16,685 bases of DNA from Ruminococcaceae bacterium UBA1244 (GCA_002308635.1 DBWG01000102.1:10541-27225); one strand, 5' to 3'; shown: positions 1-6,658, counted from the first letter of the stretch. Notes: generated from the letters alone by a model not told the origin. Translations and numbers: made by a program.

Positions 1-320
1 CCGACAGAATCATACATTGCAACAACAGGTTCACCTGTTTTCAGTGCAAGGTCATAGACCTTTTTGATTTTTGCTGCCTGTGACTTTGACATAGCGCCGC
101 CGCAGTTATCGGTATTCTGTGCAAAAGCATAAACTCCGAGACCATCTATACTTCCATGTGCGGCAGTCACCTCAGCATATCCGTCAGCCGATCTTACAAA
201 AGCGTCTATTTCGGTATAAACGCCGTCGTCGAACAGTTTTTCAAGGCGCAGTGCAGCCTTTGAAGAAGCGTTTTTTGTCCTTGTTTCGGACAGCACGCTG
301 TTTTTTTCTTCTATACTCAT
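1..320 (-). CDS. Biotin-dependent carboxyl transferase (acyl-CoA carboxylase/decarboxylase beta type), N-terminal part
   Basis: The first 106 residues are visible; the gene continues past the left edge. The reading begins MSIEEKNSVLSE and contains a segment RLEKLFDDGVYTEIDAF, then GSIDGLGVYAFAQNTDNCGG, an AKIKKVYDLALKTGEPVV stretch and MYDSVG at the cut. This is the N-terminal crotonase-like domain of the carboxyl transferase family (propionyl-CoA carboxylase beta, methylmalonyl-CoA decarboxylase alpha, AccD-like). These enzymes move CO2 between carboxybiotin and an acyl-CoA in the cytoplasm. The visible part does not decide the substrate, nor whether the enzyme belongs to a sodium-pumping decarboxylase. 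The ATG is preceded by AGGGAGG at good distance, and a promoter lies just upstream. The gene runs away from its neighbour, so it heads its own transcript. Confidence 0.85.
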   Translation of the reverse strand, partial: MSIEEKNSVLSETRTKNASSKAALRLEKLFDDGVYTEIDAFVRSADGYAEVTAAHGSIDGLGVYAFAQNTDNCGGAMSKSQAAKIKKVYDLALKTGEPVVAMYDSV

Positions 321-364
321 CCGTATCCTCCCTTTACTTTTGAAAAAAAAATTTCCTCCATTGT

Positions 365-393
365 ATTATATTATAATTATCTCAAAATTTCAA
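365..393 (-). promoter_or_regulatory. Sigma-A-type promoter of the carboxyl transferase gene
   Basis: On the minus strand TTGAAA (388-393) and TATAAT (365-370) are separated by 17 bp. A second TATAAT overlaps at 370-375. The start site would lie about 38 nt upstream of the ATG at 320, leaving a short AT-rich leader containing the AGGGAGG site. Confidence 0.65.
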
Positions 394-400
394 GTCCTCG

Positions 401-684
401 CGGCAAGCTGCCGCACCCTATTTTACAACGCAAAAACTTTTTTAGCATACATCTGCGTCGTGAACCATAAAGGTTCACTTTAACTATTCATTTTACGTCT
501 ATGGCTTTGGCTGAGCGTGGAGTCGGCACCGGCAGCTTGCCGGCACTTTAGCTGTTAATTTTACATCTGCGGCTTAAAAAAGTATGGACGTGGAAAATAT
601 AGCCAAAGCGCTCCGCAAGGAGTGTGACGCGGACGCACGTTATAAAAGTTTTTGCGGTTTAAAGTCGGCACCGGCAGCTTGCCG
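401..684. repeat. MITE-like element with imperfect terminal inverted repeats
   Basis: The two ends, 401-441 and the reverse complement of 644-684, align without gaps over 41 bp with about 34 identities. This includes identical 13-mers CGGCAAGCTGCCG at the tips and CGCAAAAACTTTT 28 bp further in. The outer tips are themselves hairpins. Inside are a third copy of the tip sequence (see the 23-bp direct repeat), a hairpin GTGAACC-ATAAA-GGTTCAC (460-478), and a diverged direct repeat (490-507 and 558-575, 15 of 18 identical). No transposase or long ORF is present and I see no clear target-site duplication. This is the form of a non-autonomous palindromic intergenic repeat. The family is not one I can name. 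Confidence 0.55.
521..543. repeat. 23-bp direct repeat, copy 1 (second copy at 663-685)
   Basis: The 23 bases at 521-543 recur without change at 663-685. Each contains the small palindrome CCGGCAGCTTGCCGG, able to fold as CCGGCA/TGCCGG. A related inverted copy sits at 399-415. The second copy forms the right tip of the MITE-like element. Confidence 0.8.
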
Positions 685-685
685 G
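663..685. repeat. 23-bp direct repeat, copy 2
   Basis: Identical to 521-543. It ends three bases before the T-tract side of the terminator at 688-717, so the right end of the repeat element abuts the 3' end of the LRR gene transcript. Confidence 0.8.
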
Positions 686-687
686 GG

Positions 688-717
688 AAAAAACGGACGG
701 CACAAAAGCGCCGTCCG
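688..717 (-). terminator. Rho-independent terminator of the LRR/transglutaminase-like gene
   Basis: On the minus strand the 8-bp stem CGGACGGC/GCCGTCCG (arms 710-717 and 694-701, loop 702-709) is followed directly by six T residues (693-688). It lies 17 bp beyond the stop codon of the gene at 735. Confidence 0.9.
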
Positions 718-734
718 AATAACCTTATGTCATA

Positions 735-2975
735 TTATTTTTTTACATAAACGGTAAAGTACTTCTTTACGATGGTTCCGGTGCTGTCCTTGACCTTGAC
801 GCAGACATCATATTTCACGGCTGCGGCAGGCTTTATTGATACCGATGTTTTTGTGGAATATTTCTGCGCTGTTGACCATTTATCGGAACTTGATTTTTTG
901 TAGTATACTCCATAGGTGTACGGCGCTGTACCACCGCTTGCCTTTGCTGTGACCTTTATGGCACTGCCAAGCTTTATGGTATCGGCAGTTCCGAGAACAG
1001 AATCGTTTGAAAGCGGCTTCTTCACCGTGACCCTGAAGACTTTAATTGACTGCTTTTCGGAATCCGGAGACTTGGCTATTACTTTAATGTCGTAATCAAC
1101 AGCAGCCTTCGGCTTTATGGTGAAGCTTGTGTCGGAAGAAAAGTCCTTTACAAGAGAGTATTTTTCAGAGGACGCTTTCTTGTAATATACAGCATAGAGA
1201 TATCCGCCCTTTCCGCCGGAAGCAGCAGCAGATATCTTTACGGACTTTCCGAGCGTGATAGTTGTTGCCGAAATGGTGCTTTTGTTTTCAACGGGTGCCA
1301 GAAAAACATTTATGTTGCAGACATCCTGTACACCGCTTGCCGTTTTTGCTGTTACTGTTGCCGAACCCATAGAAACAGCTTTGATCTTTCCTCCGCTGAC
1401 TGTTACAACAGAAGTGTCGCTGCTCGTCCATGTGATCGGATCCCTTACGGTGGATGGAACAAGCTCATACTTCATTGTGTACTCCGTGCCTTCTGTAATA
1501 AAGAGATTTTTCGTTTTGAGATCGATCGAATATGCCTTTGTACCGTTTGCGTCTACAAACGGTATATTGTTTTCAGCGGCATAGGTTTCTACCGCTGAAC
1601 CCTTCTTGCCAATGAGGGTAAAATCAGACAGTCCATAGTTCACATAATCTCCGAGACCCAATACCGATTCAGGAAGAACAACATAGCTAAGTCCGCTGTT
1701 TGCAAAAGCGTAGCTCTGAACAGCCTTCAGACCCTTTCCGGAGATCGTCAGCTTTTTGAGTGCCTCACATTCTCCGAAAGCGCCCTCACCGATCGTCACG
1801 ACACTTTCAGGTATCGTCAGTTCGGTGATATTTTTATTATAGTAGAAAGAATAGTCACCGATCTTTTTTGTGCCGGCTTTTATGGTCATGGTCTTTGCAC
1901 AGGGAGCATACAAAAGCGTACCCTCATTATCATAAAGTCCGCCGCCCTCGAAGGAATAGTTTCCGGATGCGTTTATATTGGTAAGCGAATTACAGCCGGT
2001 AAACACAAACTCTCCTATAGATACAACAGAAGCAGGGATATTCAGCGACTTGAGCTTGGTGCAGCTCTGGAACGCACCTGTTCCGATCATCTGTATTGTT
2101 GACGGAAGAGTAACAGACTCGACCTTTTCATCACCGATAAGGAAATTTGAGCCAATTGCAACGACATTTTTGCCGTCTATAGTTTCCGGAATTGTGAGGT
2201 TTGCGGGAGTTGTCTTTCCGTCGTACTGATAGACCTCATATCCGAAATAATCTCCATTAATCACTGTACTGAAAAGGCTTGTACGTTTTTTTACAGTATA
2301 TCCTCTCGGAGCCTTTTCAGCATAGCCTGCCTCGACCTCATAATAATTTTTGCCGTCATAGACCATAGCATTCATGTGGCCTGAGCCTGCTCCGAAATCA
2401 CGGTTGGCGTTTCTTTCCCATGCGTCAAGACCGCATTTCTTTGCAAGCTTTATGATAACGTCTGTAGATGCCCAGCAGTCGCCGCCGCCGGAAACTATCA
2501 TGCCTGTTGCAGAAGAGTATGAAGCGTCATATTCCTTTGATGCAACATATTTTGCTATCGCATCCAGCTTCTGTTCGGTCGTCATGCCGGATCTTATGTT
2601 GTCGCTGACAAACTTGTCCATAGCTTTTTCGGCATAATACTCGCCGTAGTCATACACATTGACAGTGATCCTGAACACATAAGAATCCGCTTCGACAACA
2701 ACTGTATGCATTCCCGACTGTACCTCATGTGTGATCTCATCAGGCTCAGTGCCTGCCATTTTCCAGCTGTAGCCGACACCACCGTACCAATAAAACGTTT
2801 TCACTTTCGGTGTGATGAGTCCTGTCTCGGATACATTCACTCCGTTTTCGACCGCCACATATTTCACATCGGATGCCCCGCTCACCTTGAGCCGGAAAGA
2901 TTCCTTGCAGTCAGACGGAAGCGTCAGATAGTCCTTTTCCCAGTCGTCAATAAAAAAGAGAGATCTCTTCCGCAT
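735..2975 (-). CDS. Transglutaminase-like, leucine-rich-repeat, Ig-like surface protein (main frame; signal peptide is in another frame)
   Basis: The open frame has 746 codons. Residues 110-220 look like a transglutaminase/protease core: Cys167 in GGGDCWAST, His200 in GSGHMNAMV, and Glu215 in YYEVEAGY where Asp is usual. Residues about 255-475 hold BspA-type leucine-rich repeats (units such as LTIPESVVTIGEGAF). Residues about 482-557 resemble a Big_2 Ig-like domain (WTSSDTSVVTV). Two tandem C-terminal modules follow (about 565-653 and 656-746), each with an ITLGKSVKISAAASGG-like start and a VYYKK core. Such architecture is typical of secreted or cell-surface proteins of gut Clostridia. The ATG at 2975 has no good ribosome site and gives no signal peptide; the real N-terminus is almost certainly the signal-peptide ORF 2947-3093, out of frame by one base. 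Dropping one T from the six at 2952-2957 joins them as ...AEEISLF-IDDWEKDY.... Substrate and partners are unknown. Treat the gene as frameshifted or mis-sequenced. Confidence 0.8.
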   Translation of the reverse strand: MRKRSLFFIDDWEKDYLTLPSDCKESFRLKVSGASDVKYVAVENGVNVSETGLITPKVKTFYWYGGVGYSWKMAGTEPDEITHEVQSGMHTVVVEADSYVFRITVNVYDYGEYYAEKAMDKFVSDNIRSGMTTEQKLDAIAKYVASKEYDASYSSATGMIVSGGGDCWASTDVIIKLAKKCGLDAWERNANRDFGAGSGHMNAMVYDGKNYYEVEAGYAEKAPRGYTVKKRTSLFSTVINGDYFGYEVYQYDGKTTPANLTIPETIDGKNVVAIGSNFLIGDEKVESVTLPSTIQMIGTGAFQSCTKLKSLNIPASVVSIGEFVFTGCNSLTNINASGNYSFEGGGLYDNEGTLLYAPCAKTMTIKAGTKKIGDYSFYYNKNITELTIPESVVTIGEGAFGECEALKKLTISGKGLKAVQSYAFANSGLSYVVLPESVLGLGDYVNYGLSDFTLIGKKGSAVETYAAENNIPFVDANGTKAYSIDLKTKNLFITEGTEYTMKYELVPSTVRDPITWTSSDTSVVTVSGGKIKAVSMGSATVTAKTASGVQDVCNINVFLAPVENKSTISATTITLGKSVKISAAASGGKGGYLYAVYYKKASSEKYSLVKDFSSDTSFTIKPKAAVDYDIKVIAKSPDSEKQSIKVFRVTVKKPLSNDSVLGTADTIKLGSAIKVTAKASGGTAPYTYGVYYKKSSSDKWSTAQKYSTKTSVSIKPAAAVKYDVCVKVKDSTGTIVKKYFTVYVKK

Positions 2976-3093
2976 TGACCGAAGGCGAAGCGCTTACAAC
3001 CGTTCCCGACACGGCAGTCACAACAAACAGCATTATCACCGCTGTCAGCAGAGACAAGGTCTTTTTCGCCGTATTTTTTACACTTTTCTTCAT
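2947..3093 (-). pseudogene. Signal-peptide start of the LRR protein, cut off by a frameshift
   Basis: This 48-codon reading begins MKKSVKNTAKKTLSLL, continues through a hydrophobic core (LLTAVIMLFVVTAVSG) and reaches a likely cleavage region VVSASPSVNA before stopping at TGA 2947-2949. It is a textbook Gram-positive signal peptide: basic N-region, about 16 hydrophobic residues, small residues at the cut site. The ATG at 3093 has a perfect AAGGAGGT (3103-3110), and a strong promoter lies upstream. These are the expression signals of the gene whose body runs on in the neighbouring frame to 735. The body frame and this frame overlap by about 29 bases around the T6 run at 2952-2957. Confidence 0.8.
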
Positions 3094-3136
3094 CCTGATC
3101 GGACCTCCTTTATTTTTGAAAATAATTTACATAATT

Positions 3137-3165
3137 ATTATATCCCTGCAAAAAAATATTGTCAA
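3137..3165 (-). promoter_or_regulatory. Consensus sigma-A promoter of the LRR gene
   Basis: TTGACA (3160-3165) and TATAAT (3137-3142) lie on the minus strand with a spacer of exactly 17 bp, a full consensus match. It lies downstream of the small-RNA terminator on the same strand, so the LRR gene need not depend on read-through. Confidence 0.85.
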
Positions 3166-3200
3166 TAACTGCCGTTATCAAAGTATCTGAAAAAAGCGCA

Positions 3201-3236
3201 AAAAGCAAAAATGCAGGCTGAGCCTGCATTTTTGCT
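3201..3236 (-). terminator. Strong terminator closing the putative small RNA (near-symmetric, may act both ways)
   Basis: The palindrome 3204-3236 has arms of 15 bases (AGCAAAAATGCAGGC / GCCTGCATTTTTGCT) around a 3-base loop. On the minus strand the T-rich 3' arm runs on into more T residues (complement of 3203-3200). No protein gene on either strand ends here, which is why a non-coding transcript is proposed. Confidence 0.8.
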
Positions 3237-3359
3237 AAAGGAATAAAAAGAAAAAAGGAAAAAGGAAAGAAAAGGAATAATCATGGTTATCAGGGTGCTT
3301 GCCGGCGGTATATTCTTAAACACCCGCCGCACTCGTCTGGCAATAATTACCTTGAAACT
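3204..3359 (-). ncRNA. Putative orphan structured small RNA
   Basis: A minus-strand promoter (3366-3394) and a strong terminator (3204-3236) bracket about 155 nt with no credible protein. The 5' half folds: UUGCC (3339-3343) pairs with GGCAA (3299-3303), enclosing GGCGG (3324-3328) paired with CCGCC (3304-3308). A competing pairing GGGUG (3321-3325) with CACCC (3293-3297) could give a switch or pseudoknot. The middle (3237-3280) is an almost pure pyrimidine tract with four UUCC motifs, then the terminator. I tried to match it by eye to 6S RNA, 4.5S/SRP RNA, TPP, FMN, ZTP and THF elements and found no convincing fit. It could be a trans-acting small RNA or a leader with attenuator for the LRR gene. 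Function is unknown; the existence of a transcript is an inference. Confidence 0.5.
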
Positions 3360-3365
3360 ATAACT

Positions 3366-3394
3366 ATAATATACTAAAATAATCAATTTGTCAA
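3366..3394 (-). promoter_or_regulatory. Promoter of the putative small RNA
   Basis: On the minus strand TTGACA (3389-3394) and TATTAT (3366-3371) have a 17-bp spacer. The predicted start is near 3359. No start codon with a ribosome site and sensible ORF follows before the terminator. Confidence 0.7.
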
Positions 3395-3495
3395 GCTTTT
3401 TTTATAAATATTCTATAGTTATTTTGACCAAATATTCCAATATCAATGTGTATCAATTATGAACACAAAAATGCCCTCTATCCGTTACGTTTTAA

Positions 3496-3524
3496 TTGAC
3501 TTTAAGGAAAAAAAGATATATTAT
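3496..3524 (+). promoter_or_regulatory. Likely promoter of nrdR
   Basis: TTGACT (3496-3501) and TATTAT (3519-3524) are separated by 17 bp, in an AT-rich stretch 45 bp before the nrdR start. Confidence 0.55.
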
Positions 3525-3568
3525 ATATTCAGGGGAATATCTATCTGAAACAGCAGGAGTGAGAGAAT

Positions 3569-4024
3569 ATGAAATGTCCATACTGCGGATGCGAAGAAAG
3601 CAAGGTAGTAGACTCAAGACCCACTGATGAAGGCGAAAGAATACGCCGCCGGAGAGAATGTTTTAACTGCGCAAAAAGGTTCACCACATACGAGGTGATC
3701 GAAACAACACCTATAATGGTCGTAAAAAGAGATAATTCCCGTGAGCCTTATAACCGTCAGAAGCTCACAAAGGGAATACTTCGTGCCTGTGAAAAACGCC
3801 CCATATCTCTCGACCAGATAGATATGATCGTTGACAAGGTCGAAGCAAAGATACAGAACACCCTTGACCGTGAAGTGCCGTCCGAGAGGATCGGTGAATA
3901 TACAATGGAAGTCCTCAAGGATGTCGATGAAGTCGCATACGTGCGCTTTGCCTGCGTCTACAGACAGTTTCAGGATATCCACACCTTCATGGACGAGCTG
4001 AAAAGGCTTATCAAAGAAAAATGA
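3569..4024 (+). CDS. nrdR: Transcriptional repressor NrdR
   Basis: NrdR senses the ATP/dATP balance and represses ribonucleotide reductase genes. The 151 residues match the usual family length of about 150. The N-terminus is the zinc ribbon: CPYCGC (Cys3, Cys6) and CFNC (Cys31, Cys34), with the basic RIRRRREC stretch between them. It is followed by an ATP-cone domain from about residue 49 (VVKRDNSREPYNRQKL), with the conserved end RFACVYRQFQDI near 125-136. The start has AGGAG about 8 bases upstream. The next gene begins 15 bp after the stop and is probably co-transcribed. I see no convincing pair of NrdR boxes in front of the gene itself, so autoregulation is not supported by the sequence. 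Confidence 0.97.
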   Translation: MKCPYCGCEESKVVDSRPTDEGERIRRRRECFNCAKRFTTYEVIETTPIMVVKRDNSREPYNRQKLTKGILRACEKRPISLDQIDMIVDKVEAKIQNTLDREVPSERIGEYTMEVLKDVDEVAYVRFACVYRQFQDIHTFMDELKRLIKEK

Positions 4025-4039
4025 ACGGAGTGACAAGCT

Positions 4040-4855
4040 ATGATAATCGACACCCATGTCCACATCGGAAACATGATAAACTTCAATATGACAAAGGAGC
4101 AGGTCATTTATTCCATGGAAAAATACGGAATAGACCACAGCATCGTATCCAGCATTGAGGCTGCCGAATTTGACCACGAGCTGAGACCCGTCCCGCAAAA
4201 GCTCCGGCACAGCCAGTTGGAATGTCTTGAAAGTGCCGTCAGCTTTGCAAAGGAATATCCCGACCGTATTTCCGCCGCCGTCTGGGTAAGACCGTACAAC
4301 GAAAAGGCAAACTACGAGCTTTATAAAGCTATAAACGACAACAGAAAATATATCAAGGCGATAAAGTTCCACCCGTTCCATTCCACTGTTCCCTTTGATT
4401 CAAAGGAGATGGAGCCGTTCATCGAGCTTTGTCAGCACTACGGACTTCCCGCTGTCATTCACACCGGAGGTTCGGATGCCGCTTCCTGTATACGTGTCTA
4501 TAACATGGCGAAGCGCTTTCCGAAAACAAAATTCGTGATGGTCCACATGGGTCTCGGAACGGACAACAGCGAGGCCATTGAGCTCATCTCAAAGCTCCCG
4601 AATCTTTACGGCGACACCACATGGGTGCCGATAAAGAGCGCATTCAGGCTTATCAAGACAGCAGGCATTGAAAAAATAGTTTTCGGCAGCGACAACCCCA
4701 TTGACGGAAAAGATACCTACCTCTGCAACCGCACCGGCGACAGATCGCTCTATCAGGAATATTTCAACGAGATGAAGCTGCTTCTCACTCCCGATGAATA
4801 CGACAGACTTATGTACAAAAACGCCGCCGAGCTGTTCAACATTTCTTTGAAATAA
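4040..4855 (+). CDS. Amidohydrolase-family TIM-barrel metal-dependent hydrolase
   Basis: A 271-residue single-domain enzyme of the Amidohydrolase_2 type. Putative metal ligands are His6 and His8 in IDTHVHIG, His111 in KFHPFH, His141 in VIHTGG, His169 in MVHMG and Asp218 in GSDNP; these occur in the order expected along a TIM barrel. The family contains decarboxylases and C-N or C-C bond hydrolases, and the sequence does not identify the substrate. No signal peptide, so it is cytoplasmic. It lies 15 bp behind nrdR with its own GGAG site and is followed by a terminator, so the two probably form a bicistronic unit. No role in deoxynucleotide metabolism is shown. Confidence 0.85.
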   Translation: MIIDTHVHIGNMINFNMTKEQVIYSMEKYGIDHSIVSSIEAAEFDHELRPVPQKLRHSQLECLESAVSFAKEYPDRISAAVWVRPYNEKANYELYKAINDNRKYIKAIKFHPFHSTVPFDSKEMEPFIELCQHYGLPAVIHTGGSDAASCIRVYNMAKRFPKTKFVMVHMGLGTDNSEAIELISKLPNLYGDTTWVPIKSAFRLIKTAGIEKIVFGSDNPIDGKDTYLCNRTGDRSLYQEYFNEMKLLLTPDEYDRLMYKNAAELFNISLK

Positions 4856-4862
4856 AAAGCAT

Positions 4863-4895
4863 GGTCACGTCTGTTTTTCAGGCGTGACCTTTTTT
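4863..4895 (+). terminator. Terminator of the nrdR-hydrolase unit, overlapping the 3' end of the convergent permease gene
   Basis: The stem GGTCACG (4863-4869) pairs with CGTGACC (4883-4889) and is extended by CTG/CAG and one G-T pair around a T5 loop; six T residues follow (4890-4895). The permease stop codon (4878-4880, minus) lies in the loop and upper stem. On the minus strand the same hairpin is followed after four bases by TTTTT (complement of 4854-4858), so it may serve both genes. Confidence 0.85.
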
Positions 4896-5810
4896 ACTGA
4901 CACTTATGTTGACAATAAATATTCCCGAAGAAACAAGTACAAGCGACAGGATATTTATTAGTGTGAATATATTTTCGCCAAGGAATATCCCCGACCACAT
5001 CGCCCCGAAAACGGGTATCAGTAAATTATAAACCGCAACTCTGCTCACATCGTTGTGGAACAAAAGCATTGTCCACAGCATGAACGCTATGCCGGCCATC
5101 GCCGCAAGATACAGCAGCATCAGATAACATCCCGCTTCATAAAAAACGAGCCTTCCGCCGGCGCTTATTCCTGAAATTATAAGCGCACCGCCGCCGATAA
5201 TAAGCTGCCATGCGGATATTTGAAGCGGGTCCCTTTTTTGTGATATTTTCTTGCTTATAACGTTTCCAGCGGCTCCGGAAACATTCGACAGGATAACAAG
5301 CCCGTCGCCAAGAAGCAGAAAGCCCCCAAGCTCACCGCCGATATTCATAACAACAATTCCCGTAATTCCGACAGCACAGCCGATCAGCTTTCTGACAGTA
5401 AGCCTGTCTGTCCTGAATGCTATTGCCGAAAGTATTACCGAACCGAAAGTAGAAACAGACGTAAACAGTGCTGATTTTGTCCCGCTGACATTGACGATGC
5501 CGGTGTACAAAAGAAGGTACTGCAAAAATGTCTGGAAGAAGCCTAAAACAGACACAGGTATGATATCACGCTTTTTTAGGATCATTTTTTTCGGCTGACG
5601 GACAAGCCCGATACACATTACTATTATACCCGCAAAAAAGAATCTTGCTCCCGCAAACATAAGAATTGACGGAACATCCGAGCTTTCTATCCTGAACAGC
5701 TCATACCCTATTTTTATGCACGGAAATGCACTGCCCCACAGAAGCGTACAGAATACCGCAACGACCGCCACAAAAATAATATTGCTTTTCAGAGAGTCTT
5801 TGTTTTTCAT
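4878..5810 (-). CDS. EamA/DMT-superfamily permease
   Basis: A 310-residue integral membrane protein with about ten hydrophobic segments and two EamA repeats (about 15-155 and 165-302). Early family signs are LLWGSAFPCIKIGYEL near residues 23-38 and, in the second half, a LLIPVFGAMWSGIFLGE segment near 263-279. Members export metabolites, amino acids or drugs, and the substrate cannot be read from sequence. Its ATG overlaps the stop of the upstream TtcA-family gene as ATGA (5807-5810), so translation is probably coupled. The C-terminal tail is short and basic (SVSKKGHA), and its codons form part of the shared terminator hairpin. Confidence 0.9.
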   Translation of the reverse strand: MKNKDSLKSNIIFVAVVAVFCTLLWGSAFPCIKIGYELFRIESSDVPSILMFAGARFFFAGIIVMCIGLVRQPKKMILKKRDIIPVSVLGFFQTFLQYLLLYTGIVNVSGTKSALFTSVSTFGSVILSAIAFRTDRLTVRKLIGCAVGITGIVVMNIGGELGGFLLLGDGLVILSNVSGAAGNVISKKISQKRDPLQISAWQLIIGGGALIISGISAGGRLVFYEAGCYLMLLYLAAMAGIAFMLWTMLLFHNDVSRVAVYNLLIPVFGAMWSGIFLGENIFTLINILSLVLVSSGIFIVNISVSKKGHA

Positions 5811-6658
5811 AACTGAGACTCTCCTTTTTTATCTCCGTCAAAACGTTCAAGGAAATTGTGTTCCTCGTCTTCAAGATAATAGCCTATCACCGTACTCAGG
5901 TTCACACGCTCAACGCTGCGGAAAATATTCATCTCGACCTGCGGGTTGGTCTTTTTCAGTTCGGCAATGAGATGCTTTATCTCCTGACGCTTTGAAGTAC
6001 CCGTTCCGTCAAGACCGTGGTTCTGTTCGGTAAAACGGCAGGCGCACTGGAGAAATTCAAGATGATTATAGTTTCTCCACGAAATAATATCCTTTTCCCT
6101 GATGTAATACATCGGTCTGATAAGCTCCATGCCCTCAAAATTTGTGCTTTTTATCCTCGGCATCATGGTCTGCACCTGAGCGCCGTATAACATTCCCATG
6201 AGAATGGTCTCTATCACATCGTCAAAATGATGTCCCAGAGCGATCTTGTTGCATCCAAGCTCCTGCGCCTGCTTGTAGAGGTGTCCCCTTCTCATCCTCG
6301 CACACAGATAACATGGATTTTTTTCTATATTATACACCGACCCGAAAATATCCGTGTCAAATATGTGTATCGGTATTTCAAGCGTTTCTGCGTTGTCGAT
6401 TATCTTCTGACGGTTGCGTGGATGATAGCCGGGATCCATTACGATGAATTCCATATCAAACGGGTAGTCCCCGTGACGTGAAAGCTCCTGCATCAGCTTT
6501 GCAAGAAGCATTGAATCCTTTCCTCCTGATATGCACACGGCTATTTTGTCGCCCGGACTTATCAGACGGTAATCCTTTACTGCGCCTATAAATTTGTGAA
6601 AAAGCGTCTTTTTATACTTAGTGATGATACTATGCTCTATCGGATTGAATTTTTCCAC
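5807..6658 (-). CDS. TtcA-family tRNA thiolation enzyme (PP-loop ATPase, Fe-S)
   Basis: A 283-residue member of the tRNA 2-thiocytidine synthetase family, which adenylates and then thiolates C32 of some tRNAs using a [4Fe-4S] cluster. The PP-loop SGGKDS is at 44-49. The CxxC pair is Cys116/Cys119 (PCYLCARMRRG), and a candidate third cluster ligand is Cys205 or Cys207 (CACRF). LGHHFDDVIET near 141-151 is the usual family signature. The protein starts with GTG at 6658 behind GGGGGAG (6663-6669). An ATG two bases upstream is out of frame and stops after seven codons. The ttcA name fits the family, but clostridial paralogues may act on other tRNA positions or on small molecules, so I leave the symbol open. 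It is first in a two-gene unit with the permease. Confidence 0.85.
   Translation of the reverse strand: MEKFNPIEHSIITKYKKTLFHKFIGAVKDYRLISPGDKIAVCISGGKDSMLLAKLMQELSRHGDYPFDMEFIVMDPGYHPRNRQKIIDNAETLEIPIHIFDTDIFGSVYNIEKNPCYLCARMRRGHLYKQAQELGCNKIALGHHFDDVIETILMGMLYGAQVQTMMPRIKSTNFEGMELIRPMYYIREKDIISWRNYNHLEFLQCACRFTEQNHGLDGTGTSKRQEIKHLIAELKKTNPQVEMNIFRSVERVNLSTVIGYYLEDEEHNFLERFDGDKKGESQL

Noticed and set aside
399..685. CRISPR-like array from the repeated CCGGCAGCTTGCCGG unit
   Set aside because: Only three copies, one inverted, with unequal spacing and no cas genes; it fits a MITE/REP-like element better.
3283..3363. 26-codon plus-strand ORF (MVIRVLAGGIFLN...) with AAGGAATAATC before its ATG
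   Set aside because: It is antisense to the structured RNA, has no promoter on its strand, and a strong terminator lies just upstream. The Arg/Gly content follows from the GC stems.
3395..3568. NrdR operator boxes upstream of nrdR
   Set aside because: AT-rich segments are present, but no pair of well-matched 16-bp boxes at the usual spacing.
3614..4381. 255-codon minus-strand ORF across nrdR and the hydrolase
   Set aside because: Antisense shadow of two well-supported genes; it has no ribosome site and resembles no family.
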